From Rikenella microfusus (GTDB lineage: Bacteria; Bacteroidota; Bacteroidia; Bacteroidales; VadinHA17): 64,000 nucleotides of DNA. Under the pieces are notes generated by a model. It saw only the letters and a list, made by a program, of their open reading frames with translations. It ran no database searches and was not told the DNA's origin. The stretch lies in contig DZBJ01000014.1 in NCBI GenBank assembly GCA_022736275.1, positions 1 to 64,000 on the forward strand, read 5' to 3'. Shown here in pieces: positions 17,395 to 26,895 of the stretch (position 1 is its first letter; every line of letters begins with the position of its first letter). A program made the position numbers and the translations under genes.

Positions 17395-17907
17395 ATGAAG
17401 AAAGTATTTGGTATACTCCTGTTTGCAGTACTGGTTTTTACCGCGCAGGATGGATTTTCACAGTCTATGAAGACAGGCCATATCAACAGGGATGAGATTA
17501 TCATGTCGATGCCTGATTATGACACGGCGATGAAGGCATACAATGCTTATGGACAGGAACTCACCAATGCCCTGGAACTTATGCAGGTTGAGTATAACAA
17601 CAAGCTTGATCAGTATGTCAAGGACAGCAAGAACCTGACTGACCTGGTGAAGGCCAACAAGGAGCAGGAACTGGCAGACATGCAGAACCGCATAAACAAT
17701 TTCCAGCAGCAGGCCCAGGTGCAGCTTCAGGACAGGCAGGCAGAGCTCCTGAATCCAATCATTGAAAAGGCAACCGCAGCCATTAACGCAGTGGCAAAGG
17801 ATGGAGGATTCATTTATATATATGATGTCCGCACCCTTGTCTACGTTGATACGGTGAAGAGTACTGACATCAGTCCTCTGGTGAAGACCAAACTGGGGGT
17901 CAGGTAA
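17395..17907 (+). CDS. OmpH/Skp family periplasmic chaperone, copy 2
   Basis: The ATG at 17395 gives 170 residues with a normal signal peptide (K-K-V-F-G-I-L-L-F, cleavage after F-S-Q). The TTG nine codons earlier would add a charged stretch and is rejected. The mature protein opens M-K-T-G-H-I-N-R-D-E-I, then a coiled-coil rich in Gln (about 60-120), then GGFIYIYDVRTLVYVD. Tandem ompH genes after bamA are typical of Bacteroidota and may serve different client sets. Confidence 0.9.
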   Translation: MKKVFGILLFAVLVFTAQDGFSQSMKTGHINRDEIIMSMPDYDTAMKAYNAYGQELTNALELMQVEYNNKLDQYVKDSKNLTDLVKANKEQELADMQNRINNFQQQAQVQLQDRQAELLNPIIEKATAAINAVAKDGGFIYIYDVRTLVYVDTVKSTDISPLVKTKLGVR

Positions 17908-17968
17908 CCACTGTTTAACAGTATAATATGGCTGCTCTTCAGACGGGCAGCCTTTATTTTAGATCAAT

Positions 17969-18775
17969 ATGGAAGCATGGAACCGGCCGGTCGGCATTTT
18001 TGATTCAGGCGTAGGAGGCCTTACGGTAGCGCATGCCATAAGGCAGACTCTCCCTGGTGAACGCATCATTTACTTTGGTGACACCGCCCATCTTCCCTAC
18101 GGTGACAAGTCCGAGGAGGCTATCAGGAACTACTCAAGGCGCATCACCGATTTTCTCATCGGGTATGATGCCAAGCTGGTGATGATCGCATGCAACTCAG
18201 CCTCAGCCTCGGCCTACGAGAGCCTCCTGGAAGAGTATGGCGACAGGGTGCTCATCCTCGATGTGATCAATCCCGTGGTTGAGTACGTGTCATCACACAA
18301 CTATGACAGGCTGGGTGTGATCGGCACCAAGAGAACCATCAGTTCGGGTACCTATGAGAAGAAGATAAGCGAGGCTTCTCCTTCGACAGATGTGGTGTCA
18401 CTGGCCACACCTCTTCTCGTGCCGATGATCGAGGAGGGTTTCATCTTTGATGACATCAGCAACGCCATCATCCGCACCTATCTGTCAGACGGCAGGTTGC
18501 AGAAGATCAATGCCCTGATCCTCGGATGCACACATTACCCCATCATACGCAACCAGATAAGCAAGTTTTTCAATTTTGACGTTGAGGTGATTGATTCGGC
18601 ACGCATTGTGGCGGCGAGACTGAAGGAGACGCTTGAGAAGCATGACCTGGTCAGCAGGGGTGGCACCGGGGAGGATATGTTCTTCGTCTCCGATTATACA
18701 GATTATTTTGAGAAGATCGCACGGATGTTCTTCGAAAGCGCCATAAACCTCAGGAAGGCTGACATCTGGTCGTGA
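17969..18775 (+). CDS. murI: Glutamate racemase
   Basis: The 268-residue cofactor-independent enzyme makes D-glutamate for peptidoglycan. It shows the GIFDSGVGGLTV opening with the catalytic-site Asp, YFGDTAHLPYG near 34, and the two catalytic Cys in I-A-C-N-S-A-S-A near 72 and L-G-C-T-H-Y-P near 187. It closes the porG-uppS-bamA-ompH operon, 61 bases after the second ompH, and is followed by a stem-loop at 18777-18812. Confidence 0.94.
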   Translation: MEAWNRPVGIFDSGVGGLTVAHAIRQTLPGERIIYFGDTAHLPYGDKSEEAIRNYSRRITDFLIGYDAKLVMIACNSASASAYESLLEEYGDRVLILDVINPVVEYVSSHNYDRLGVIGTKRTISSGTYEKKISEASPSTDVVSLATPLLVPMIEEGFIFDDISNAIIRTYLSDGRLQKINALILGCTHYPIIRNQISKFFNFDVEVIDSARIVAARLKETLEKHDLVSRGGTGEDMFFVSDYTDYFEKIARMFFESAINLRKADIWS

Positions 18776-18776
18776 A

Positions 18777-18812
18777 GCTTCCGCGGCATCTGTTGCATGC
18801 CGCCTCCGAAGC
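18777..18812 (+). terminator. Stem-loop after murI
   Basis: GCGGCAT at 18783-18789 pairs with ATGCCGC at 18797-18803 around a 7-base loop. Outer GCTT/AAGC segments add further pairing. There is no strong T-tract, so it may be a processing or partial terminator structure. Confidence 0.45.
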
Positions 18813-18962
18813 CCGGATATCTTCCTGCTGATAAATGATTTAACACATCTTGCCAAACATGACCAAAATCATACAGATATATCAGTCTATTGCTGAACTT
18901 CGCTTCATTAAACTGGTTATTATTATTGAACTACTCAAATAAACAAACACGTTACTGTTATC

Positions 18963-20807
18963 ATGGGAAAAAGATCAAAGGTCATTGAGCGGGATGCTGT
19001 GGTGATCAGGTTCTCAGGCGACTCCGGTGACGGGATGCAGCTCACCGGCACCCTCTTCTCCAACACGTCGGCCCTGTTCGGACATGACATATCCACCTTT
19101 CCCGATTACCCGGCCGAGATAAGGGCACCGCAGGGAACTGTCGGAGGCGTCTCGGGCTTCCAGGTTCACATAGGGCATAAGCTTATCAACACCCCCGGCG
19201 ACTTTACCGATGTTCTAGTGGCTATGAACCCGGCAGCCGTAAAAGCCAACGCAATGTGGCTGAAGGCCGGCTCAACCATTATCTATGACTCAGATAACTT
19301 CACTGAAAAACAGATACAGCGCGCAGGCTACAAGGCGGACCCCTTTACAGAGGACAAGCTTGACTCGATGAACCTGATAGGCGCTCCTATCACATCAATG
19401 GTTAAGGAGGCACTTAAGGACATGGAGATCGATCCGAAGACCGTTCTGAGGACAAAGAACATGTTTGCCCTGGGGATGGTCTACTGGCTTTTTGACAGCA
19501 AGCTCAAGTACACTGAAGATTTTATCGGGGAAAAGTTTGGGAAGAAGCCTCTCGTTGCCGAGGCCAACAGCAAGGTTCTCAGGGCCGGCTACTATTATGC
19601 CGAAACCATCGAAGCTCTTACCCCCTCATACCATATCAGCCCGGCACCGATTGTCAAAGGTACCTACCGTAACATCAACGGCAACCAGGCGACGGCCTGG
19701 GGATTCCTTGCAGCTGCAGAAAAAGCAGATCTGAAACTCTTTATCGGATCCTATCCCATTACCCCCGCAACAGGCATACTCGAGGAGCTGGCCCTGAGAA
19801 AGGACCTTGGTGTCAGGAGTCTCCAGGCCGAGGATGAGATAGCAGGCATATGCACGGCCATCGGAGCCAGCTTCACCGGCCGCCTTGCCGTTACATCCAC
19901 CTCCGGACCGGGTCTCGCCCTCAAGTCAGAAGCACTCAACCTGGCTGTGATGACCGAACTGCCGCTGGTGGTTGTTGACGTGCAGAGAGGAGGCCCCTCA
20001 ACAGGCCTGCCCACAAAGACCGAACAGTCAGACCTGTGGCAGGCTCTCTACGGACGCAACGGAGAGAGCCCCGTGCCTGTGATCGCTGCCGGAACCCCGT
20101 CAGACTGCTTCACGTATGCATTCCAGGCTGCTAAGATTGCCGTCGAATATATGACACCGGTGATTCTTCTCACTGACAGCTACCTTGCTAACGGCTCGGA
20201 ACCGTGGAAGATACCATCAATGAAGGATATGCCTGCAATAAAGGTCCCGTATGCCGTCAAGACAGATAAGGAGTACCAGGCTTACGAAAGAGATCCGGAG
20301 AAGCTTGCACGCTCATGGGCCATACCCGGTACACCGGGCCTCGAACACCGCATCGGCGGACTAGAAAAGACTATAAAGGGAAGCGTCTCTTATACACCCG
20401 AGAACCATGAATACATGGTCAGAATGCGCGATGAGAAGGTAGAACGTATTGTAAATGAAGTTCCTGACCTTGAGGTCACAGGCAATAAGAAGGGTGATAT
20501 GCTTGTCATTGGCTGGGGCAGCACCTACGGACATATCTATACCGCGGTCACCGAACTGCGGGAAGAGGGATATAAAATCTCAGCGGCACACTTTAACTAC
20601 ATCAGACCCCTGCCGAAAAATACCGCAAAGGTCTTCTCCGGCTTCGGGAAACTGGTTGTCTGTGAACTCAACACCGGACAGTTTGCCAACTATCTGCGCA
20701 TGAAACATCAGAGATTTACTTATCATCAGTACAACAGGTTGCAGGGCCTCCCCTTCACCGTGGGAGAGATCAAGGATTATTGCAAAAAATTACTGGAGGG
20801 CAAATAA
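18963..20807 (+). CDS. korA: 2-oxoacid:ferredoxin oxidoreductase, alpha (gamma-alpha fused) subunit
   Basis: This 614-residue subunit fuses the gamma domain (residues about 12-200, opening V-I-R-F-S-G-D-S-G-D-G-M-Q) to the pyrimidine-binding alpha domain. The alpha domain spans about 240-600, with SYPITPATGILEELA near 265 and the T-S-T-S-G-P-G-L segment near 318. With KorB it converts a 2-oxoacid and CoA to acyl-CoA and CO2, reducing ferredoxin. The KorA/KorB two-subunit arrangement without a fused ferredoxin domain favours 2-oxoglutarate over pyruvate, but the substrate is not proven. KorB follows after 1 base. Confidence 0.9.
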   Translation: MGKRSKVIERDAVVIRFSGDSGDGMQLTGTLFSNTSALFGHDISTFPDYPAEIRAPQGTVGGVSGFQVHIGHKLINTPGDFTDVLVAMNPAAVKANAMWLKAGSTIIYDSDNFTEKQIQRAGYKADPFTEDKLDSMNLIGAPITSMVKEALKDMEIDPKTVLRTKNMFALGMVYWLFDSKLKYTEDFIGEKFGKKPLVAEANSKVLRAGYYYAETIEALTPSYHISPAPIVKGTYRNINGNQATAWGFLAAAEKADLKLFIGSYPITPATGILEELALRKDLGVRSLQAEDEIAGICTAIGASFTGRLAVTSTSGPGLALKSEALNLAVMTELPLVVVDVQRGGPSTGLPTKTEQSDLWQALYGRNGESPVPVIAAGTPSDCFTYAFQAAKIAVEYMTPVILLTDSYLANGSEPWKIPSMKDMPAIKVPYAVKTDKEYQAYERDPEKLARSWAIPGTPGLEHRIGGLEKTIKGSVSYTPENHEYMVRMRDEKVERIVNEVPDLEVTGNKKGDMLVIGWGSTYGHIYTAVTELREEGYKISAAHFNYIRPLPKNTAKVFSGFGKLVVCELNTGQFANYLRMKHQRFTYHQYNRLQGLPFTVGEIKDYCKKLLEGK

Positions 20808-20808
20808 C

Positions 20809-21831
20809 ATGGCTGAAACAAATAATAATCACTACGTTGCAAAGGATTTCAAGAGCGACCAGGAAGTAAGATGGTGCCCCGGGTGCGGTGATCACGGTAT
20901 CCTGGCCTCACTGCAGAAGACACTGGCAGAACTTGACATCCCAAAAGAGAAGTATGTGTTTGTGTCAGGCATCGGGTGCTCATCGCGTCTGCCTTATTAT
21001 ATGAACACCTATGGCTTTCACGGTATCCACGGCAGGGCTGCTGCCATCGCCACCGGAATAAAGATTGCCAACCCTGACCTCCTGGTCTGGGAGATGACGG
21101 GTGACGGAGATGCACTGGCCATTGGCGGAAACCATTTTATCCATGCCATACGCCGAAACATAGACATCAAGATCATCCTCTTCAACAATGAGATCTACGG
21201 TCTCACAAAAGGGCAGTATTCACCTACATCAAAGAAAGGCCTGGTTACAAAGACCTCTCCCTACGGAACCATTGAGGAAGCCTTCAAGATCGGAGAACTG
21301 ACCATTGGCGCACACGGACGCTTTTTTGCCCGCACCGTCGACTATAACCTTCAGCTCTCAAACGAGGTTTACAAGGAGGCTGCCAGGTTCCACGGCACCG
21401 CCGTGGTTGAGGTCCTCCAGAACTGCGTCATATTCAATGACGGGGCCTTCGATGCCTTCACCAACAAGGAGACAAGAGACGATAACACCATTGTGCTGCA
21501 TCACGGCCAGCCCATGATATTCGGGAAGAACCGCGACAAGGGCATCATCCTGGTAAACCTCAAACTGAAGGTCGTCAGGCTTGGAGAGGGAGGCATAACC
21601 GAGAAAGACCTGCTTGTCCATGACGCTCACGAACCCAATCCCGGAATCCATTACAGACTCGCCGGAATGACCTACCCGGAATACCCGGTTGCTTTGGGTG
21701 TCATCAGGGCCATCAGCGATCAGACCTATGACGCGGCCATGCTTGAACAGCACACTAAGGTTCAGGGAAAATCCAAAATAAAATCTGTGGATGATCTCCT
21801 CATGAGCGGTTCAACCTGGAAGGTGAAGTAA
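20809..21831 (+). CDS. korB: 2-oxoacid:ferredoxin oxidoreductase, beta subunit
   Basis: The 340-residue thiamine-diphosphate subunit has the W-C-P-G-C-G-D-H-G iron-sulfur ligand motif near residue 22 and G-C-S-S-R near 57. The TPP/Mg motif GDGDALAIGGNHF is near 98, with the N-N-E-I-Y-G-L-T end. It is translated directly after korA and forms the catalytic partner. In an anaerobe this supplies reduced ferredoxin and links the partial TCA cycle to amino acid synthesis. Confidence 0.92.
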   Translation: MAETNNNHYVAKDFKSDQEVRWCPGCGDHGILASLQKTLAELDIPKEKYVFVSGIGCSSRLPYYMNTYGFHGIHGRAAAIATGIKIANPDLLVWEMTGDGDALAIGGNHFIHAIRRNIDIKIILFNNEIYGLTKGQYSPTSKKGLVTKTSPYGTIEEAFKIGELTIGAHGRFFARTVDYNLQLSNEVYKEAARFHGTAVVEVLQNCVIFNDGAFDAFTNKETRDDNTIVLHHGQPMIFGKNRDKGIILVNLKLKVVRLGEGGITEKDLLVHDAHEPNPGIHYRLAGMTYPEYPVALGVIRAISDQTYDAAMLEQHTKVQGKSKIKSVDDLLMSGSTWKVK

Positions 21832-21877
21832 TACTTATGCTTCACGGAAAGGTGCCGGCTATCTTAATCTATTTTAC

Positions 21878-21885
21878 TAATTTTG
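21878..21885 (+). promoter_or_regulatory. Predicted -7 box (TAATTTTG) before the sensor/PEP-synthase fusion gene
   Basis: An exact TAnnTTTG match overlaps the upstream TTG start candidate (21883). Transcription would then begin near 21890, so the ATG at 21910 is the better start. Confidence 0.55.
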
Positions 21886-21909
21886 GCATCTGAATTCACT
21901 GATGCCCGA

Positions 21910-24900
21910 ATGACTGAACCTGGCGATACCGGCAAAGGTTTTGACCGTGACATACATGCCCAGCAGGAACGCCTGAAGGAGCTGGCATGCATCAACCGCA
22001 CAACACAGATACTCAAGGAGAGGAAGCCTCTTGAAGAGACTCTCATGCACCTCGTGCTTGAACTGCCGAATGCATGGCAGTATCCTGATTATGCCGTCGC
22101 GCGGATAAGGTACCACCAGAGATCATTCGAGTCGCCCGGCTTCGTGGAAACAAGCTGGAAACTGGCACAGGATTTTACAACCATTGATGGCAGGGGCACC
22201 ATTGAGATTTATTATACACGTGAATTTCTTACCGAGTATGAAGGCCCCTTCCTCAAGGAGGAGCGCGATCTGATAAGGAACTTTGCACGACTGATAACAG
22301 GGTATATCAACAGCCTCGCAGCCGGCAGAACCGGCTCCGGGCCCGACGGCACCTCTGAAGATAATGAGGATATCACCGCTCTCTCAAGCCGCAAGCTCCT
22401 GCAGAAATTCCTTGACCGTCATAATGCGGAGAGAGATGTGTTTCATGATCTTATGCCATTCATGGTTAGGGAGATACTTCTCGTCGCAAGCCTCTATGAT
22501 GCATACTCGATAGAGGGTGAGGGCCGTTTCTCTGATCATATGCTCGGCGAGTATTACCAGATGAGCCTTACAACCCTCCCCCGGATAACGGGTGTATCAG
22601 GTGAGGATGAGGCATTCTCGCGTCTCGGGGCGCGGCACTATGACATGATCATCATAATGGTGGGTGTTGACAAGACCAACCCCATGAGCCTATGCCGCAA
22701 GATCAAGGAGAAATACCCCTACATCCCAACATTCCTCCTTCTCAATAACCCGGGTGATATACCTTTCGTTGAGGAGCAGAAAACCATAGGTGTACCCTTT
22801 GACAACTACTTCGTATGGACAGGCGAATCAAAGGTCTTTTTTGCCATGGCCAAACTGCTCGAAGACCGGGTCAATGTGGAAAATGATACCAAAAAGGGAC
22901 TTACCGGTGTAATACTTATTATAGAGGATTCTGCTGACTACTACTCTACTTATGTGCCGATGCTCTACACCCTGGTCCTTGAACAGACCAGGATCCTGAT
23001 AGAGGACGTCTCGTCCGATGAGCTCTACAAGGTGCTCAAGCTCAGGGCCAGACCCAAGATCCTGCTGGCCACCACCTGGGAAGAGGCAATGTCAGTCTAT
23101 GACAATTACAAGGACAGGCTCCTCGGAGTCATCTCTGACATGCGCTTCCCGCGCAACGGCGTACTCAATGACATGGCAGGCTTTGACCTTATCAGGCATA
23201 TACGCGAGGAGCAGACAAACCTCCCGACCCTGCTGCAGTCATCAGACCCCGGCAATGCCAGGTATGCCGCTGAACTCAAGGCAAGCTTCATCAATAAAAA
23301 TTCCGAGACACTCCTGCAGGACCTGAAAGGGTTCATTACATACTACCTCGGCTTCGGGCATTTCGTTTACCGTGACACCAAGGGAAGACAGATAGCAGTG
23401 GCCAAGTCAATGAGGGAGTTCGAAGCCTTCCTTAAAACCGTTCCCGAAGACTCACTGGTCTATCACGCCATGAAGAACCACTTCTCGCTCTGGCTCATGG
23501 CAAGGGGAGAGGTAAAGATTGCCAAAATCATTAATCCCGTCAAGATATCCGATTTCCGGAGCCTTAAGGAGATGCGTGAGTTCCTAATTGAGGTGATCCG
23601 GCGCAGAAGGAGGGAGATGAACAAGGGGAAGGTGGTCAATTTTGACGAATCACTGATGATCGATGAGTCAAACGTGGTAAGCCTTGCCGGCGGCTCAATG
23701 GGAGGAAAGGGACGCGGCCTGGCATTCATCAGCACACTGATACACAGCTTCGAGCTCGGCCGCCTGCTGCCCGGCATAAACATCAGGACTCCCCTTACGG
23801 CCATCATCGGGACCGATGAGTTTAACTACTTCATGGAGACCAACCGGATGTGGGATGTGGTCAACAGGGAGAAGGACTTCGAAGCGTTGCAGAAGATATT
23901 CCTCTCGGGAACGCTCAGCAGTGCCCTGGAAAGCAAGCTCAGGGTCTTCATCAAGCTTTACAGCCAGCCCCTGGCTGTGCGCTCATCAAGCCTCTTTGAA
24001 GACTCTCTCAGCCAGCCATTCTCTGGTGTCTTCGGAACATACCTTCTTCCGAACAACCACCCTGACCCGGAGGTGAGGTTCAGGCAGCTCATGAGCGCCA
24101 TCAAGCTCGTCTTCGCCTCAATCTATTCTGATAACTCGCGTATCTATTTCGAAGCCATCAACTATAAGATCGAGCAGGAGAAAATGGCTATCGTGATCCA
24201 GGCGGTGGTGGGCAGGAGGTATGATGACATCTTCTACCCGCACATCAGCGGAACGGCACAGTCATTCAACTTCTACCCGGTGGCCAACATGACCCCCCAT
24301 GACGGTTTTGCCGTTGCCGCTGTCGGACTCGGCCAGTACGTTCTTGACGGCGAGAGAGCCTTCAGGTTCTCTCCCTCATTTCCGGCTCTTGATATTGTCT
24401 CCATTGAAGACCTGGTGCGTTTTTCACAGGTCGAATTCTATGCTGTCAACCTGGCGCGCAATGAGGTTGACCTGCTGGAGGGAGAGAATGCCGGCCTGGT
24501 AAAGCTTGACATCAGCAGGGCCGAAGCTGACGGCACCCTTAAGCATTGTGCATCGGTGTTCAGCATGGACAATGACACCCTCTCCCCGGGGCTCGATGTG
24601 CCGGGTCCGCGTGTCATCAACTTCGCAAACATCCTCAAGTATGATTATATTCCCCTTGCCCCCACGCTGAAGAAGGTATTGGAGGTGGTCAGGGAGGCGT
24701 TCGGAGCTCCCGTGGAGATTGAGTTTGCAGTCGACCTCAACAGAGATGAAAACGATAAGGCATCATTCTACCTGCTGCAGATCAAACCCCTGGTCGGCAG
24801 TGGCGCCGGTTATGCCATTGACCCTGAAACAGTATATACTGATGACATGCTGCTGGTCTCAAGAAAAAGCATGGGCAACGGCCTGATAGATGACATCACT

Positions 24901-25350
24901 GACATCATCTTTGTCGAACCTGAAAAGTTCGATAATCTTAAGACCAACGAGATGGCTGAGGAGATTGACGCCATTAACAGGAAAATGATGTCTGAAGGCA
25001 GGAAATATGTTCTGATAGGCCCCGGCAGGTGGGGTACCAAGGACAGGTTCCTGGGCATACCGGTTGCATGGCCCCAGATATCAAACGCCAGGGTCATCGT
25101 TGAGGTCAGCCTGCCTGACTACCACGTTGATGCCTCACAGGGCTCTCATTTCTTCCATAATGTGACATCGATGAATATCGGCTATCTCTCTGTCAACCAG
25201 TATACAGGCGATGGCACCATCCTGTGGGAGAGGCTGCAGAAGCAGAAGACCATAAGCAATGGCAACTGGTTCAGGCATATCAGGTTTGATGAGCCCCTGG
25301 TGATAAGGATGGACGGCAGGAAGGGTATGGCCGTGATATCTGTCAGCTGA
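21910..25350 (+). CDS. Sensor/receiver protein with PEP-synthase-like ATP-grasp domain
   Basis: This large protein (1146 residues) joins unlike parts. An N-terminal region of about 140 residues looks like a GAF-type sensor. A degenerate receiver-like fold lies at about 190-320, and a second receiver-like domain at about 335-480 (I-L-I-I-E-D-S, then V-I-S-D-M-R-F-P with the likely phospho-acceptor Asp, L-L-Q-S-S, and a conserved Lys). After about 590 comes a PEP/pyruvate dikinase N-terminal ATP-grasp module (GGSMGGKGRGLAF and V-R-S-S-S-L-F-E-D-S). The swivelling phospho-His domain and the PEP-binding barrel of true PEP synthase or PPDK are not seen. It may be a phosphotransfer regulator rather than a metabolic enzyme; function unknown. 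Confidence 0.75.
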   Translation: MTEPGDTGKGFDRDIHAQQERLKELACINRTTQILKERKPLEETLMHLVLELPNAWQYPDYAVARIRYHQRSFESPGFVETSWKLAQDFTTIDGRGTIEIYYTREFLTEYEGPFLKEERDLIRNFARLITGYINSLAAGRTGSGPDGTSEDNEDITALSSRKLLQKFLDRHNAERDVFHDLMPFMVREILLVASLYDAYSIEGEGRFSDHMLGEYYQMSLTTLPRITGVSGEDEAFSRLGARHYDMIIIMVGVDKTNPMSLCRKIKEKYPYIPTFLLLNNPGDIPFVEEQKTIGVPFDNYFVWTGESKVFFAMAKLLEDRVNVENDTKKGLTGVILIIEDSADYYSTYVPMLYTLVLEQTRILIEDVSSDELYKVLKLRARPKILLATTWEEAMSVYDNYKDRLLGVISDMRFPRNGVLNDMAGFDLIRHIREEQTNLPTLLQSSDPGNARYAAELKASFINKNSETLLQDLKGFITYYLGFGHFVYRDTKGRQIAVAKSMREFEAFLKTVPEDSLVYHAMKNHFSLWLMARGEVKIAKIINPVKISDFRSLKEMREFLIEVIRRRRREMNKGKVVNFDESLMIDESNVVSLAGGSMGGKGRGLAFISTLIHSFELGRLLPGINIRTPLTAIIGTDEFNYFMETNRMWDVVNREKDFEALQKIFLSGTLSSALESKLRVFIKLYSQPLAVRSSSLFEDSLSQPFSGVFGTYLLPNNHPDPEVRFRQLMSAIKLVFASIYSDNSRIYFEAINYKIEQEKMAIVIQAVVGRRYDDIFYPHISGTAQSFNFYPVANMTPHDGFAVAAVGLGQYVLDGERAFRFSPSFPALDIVSIEDLVRFSQVEFYAVNLARNEVDLLEGENAGLVKLDISRAEADGTLKHCASVFSMDNDTLSPGLDVPGPRVINFANILKYDYIPLAPTLKKVLEVVREAFGAPVEIEFAVDLNRDENDKASFYLLQIKPLVGSGAGYAIDPETVYTDDMLLVSRKSMGNGLIDDITDIIFVEPEKFDNLKTNEMAEEIDAINRKMMSEGRKYVLIGPGRWGTKDRFLGIPVAWPQISNARVIVEVSLPDYHVDASQGSHFFHNVTSMNIGYLSVNQYTGDGTILWERLQKQKTISNGNWFRHIRFDEPLVIRMDGRKGMAVISVS

Positions 25351-26227
25351 CCGTCAGTGCCGATGCGGCGACCTCCTGGTTTATCTTTTTGATCAGTCCC
25401 TGCAGCACACTTCCCGGCCCGGCCTCGACAAACGAGGTGGCGCCGTCAGCTATCATCCTTTCTATTGTCTGTGTCCATCGTACCGGTGATGTGAGCTGTG
25501 CCACCAGGTTATTCATTATCTCTCCCGGGTCTGTCACCGGCATGGCTGAGACATTCTGGTAGACCGGGCACACCGGACGGCTGAAGCGGGCTGTTCTGAT
25601 GGCCTCCTCAAGCTCCTGCCTCGCGGGCTCCATGCACGGTGAATGAAATCCGCCGCTGACAGAGAGGGGCACAATCCTTTTTGCACCTCTCGCCTTAAGC
25701 TGCTCCGTCGCCTCCCTTATACCTTCCACGGTGCCGGAGATGACGATCTGGCCCGGACTGTTATAGTTGGCCGGGACCACGGTTGCTGACACTGACGAGC
25801 ACACCTCTACCACAACGGCATCAGGCATCCCCAGTACGGCGGCCATGGTGGAGGGATTGATGCCGCAGGCCCTCTGCATGGCTGATGCCCTGCCGGCGAC
25901 AAGCCTCAGCCCGTCGTCAAACGACAGGGCGCCGGCAGCAACCAGCGCCGAGAACTCGCCAAGTGAATGGCCGGCCACCATGGCCGGGTCAAAAGCAGAT
26001 CCTGCCACGGAGGTGAGCACCACCGAATGAAGGAAGATGGCTGGCTGTGTCACCCTGGTCTGCCTGAGCTCCTCATCGGTGCCGGAAAACATTATGTCCG
26101 TGATGCGGAAGCCGAGAATATCGTTTGCCTTTTCAAATATCTCCCGCGCTGCCTGGAAACTGTCATAGAGATCTTTTCCCATACCGGGGTACTGCGCTCC
26201 CTGTCCGGGGAATACGAATGCTTTCAT
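25343..26227 (-). CDS. fabD: Malonyl-CoA:ACP transacylase
   Basis: The 294-residue enzyme loads malonyl groups onto ACP for fatty acid synthesis. It has the VFPGQGAQYPGMG opening, the active-site Ser in GHSLGEFSAL near residue 88, an Arg in A-G-R-A-S-A-M-Q near 115, and the catalytic His in G-G-F-H-S-P near 195. It is the last gene of the PTPS-folE-fabD operon, 31 bases after folE. Its 3' end overlaps the convergent fusion gene by 8 bases. Confidence 0.94.
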   Translation of the reverse strand: MKAFVFPGQGAQYPGMGKDLYDSFQAAREIFEKANDILGFRITDIMFSGTDEELRQTRVTQPAIFLHSVVLTSVAGSAFDPAMVAGHSLGEFSALVAAGALSFDDGLRLVAGRASAMQRACGINPSTMAAVLGMPDAVVVEVCSSVSATVVPANYNSPGQIVISGTVEGIREATEQLKARGAKRIVPLSVSGGFHSPCMEPARQELEEAIRTARFSRPVCPVYQNVSAMPVTDPGEIMNNLVAQLTSPVRWTQTIERMIADGATSFVEAGPGSVLQGLIKKINQEVAASALTVS

Positions 26228-26258
26228 GAGCTTAATTAAAAGTATTAGTATCTGACTG

Positions 26259-26894
26259 CTAATGCAGCTTGTATGCTATGAGATGCATGAACTCCTCACG
26301 CGTGTTGAGATTCGAAAGAAAGCAGCCGGTAAAGGATGATGTGGTTGTGACTGAGTTCTGCTTCTGTACCCCGCGTATCTGCATGCACATGTGCTGAGCC
26401 TCGATGACTACCGCCACCCCGAGCGGCTTGAGATTATCCTGGATGCAGTTGCGTATCTGCGTCGTCAGCCGCTCCTGTACCTGCAGCCTGGAGGCATAGC
26501 TCTCGACAACACGGGCTATCTTGCTCAGACCGGTAATCCTTCCGTCAGGAATGTAGGCCACGTGAGCCTTGCCGAAGAATGGCAGCATGTGATGCTCGCA
26601 CATAGAGTAAATGTCGATGTCCTTCACCAACACCATCTGCCGGTACTCCTCATTGAACATGGCACTGTGAAGGATCTCCTGAGGGTCAGACTGGTAACCC
26701 CTGGTGAGGAAACTCAGCGCCTTCGCAACCCTCTCAGGGGTCTTTAAAAGACCCTCCCTTTCGGGATCCTCACCCAGGAGCTTGAGTATTTTATAGTAAT
26801 ACCCCGAGATCTCCTCGATGACCTGGGGATTCCATTTCTCGATCTTGTTGTAGCCGTTTGACATCCTGCCGCTTCCGTCGTTTAGTTTTTCCAT
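26259..26894 (-). CDS. folE: GTP cyclohydrolase I
   Basis: This enzyme makes dihydroneopterin triphosphate, entry point to folate and other pterins. The ATG at 26894, one base after the PTPS stop, gives 211 residues. Longer in-frame starts overlap PTPS and are less likely. It has the zinc/catalytic motif [18 protein letters not shown] near 100, S-K-I-A-R-V-V near 127, and E-A-Q-H-M-C-M near 168 with the second zinc Cys. Head-to-tail linkage with PTPS suggests a shared pterin pathway. Confidence 0.93.
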   Translation of the reverse strand: MEKLNDGSGRMSNGYNKIEKWNPQVIEEISGYYYKILKLLGEDPEREGLLKTPERVAKALSFLTRGYQSDPQEILHSAMFNEEYRQMVLVKDIDIYSMCEHHMLPFFGKAHVAYIPDGRITGLSKIARVVESYASRLQVQERLTTQIRNCIQDNLKPLGVAVVIEAQHMCMQIRGVQKQNSVTTTSSFTGCFLSNLNTREEFMHLIAYKLH

Positions 26895-26895
26895 C

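Noticed and set aside
18963-21831. Calling korAB a pyruvate:ferredoxin oxidoreductase
   Set aside because: The two-subunit layout with gamma fused to alpha and no fused ferredoxin domain fits KorAB better, though substrate remains unproven.
21910-25350. Calling the large fusion gene a complete PEP synthase or PPDK
   Set aside because: The phospho-His (T-S-G-G-x-x-S-H) motif and PEP-binding barrel were looked for and not found.
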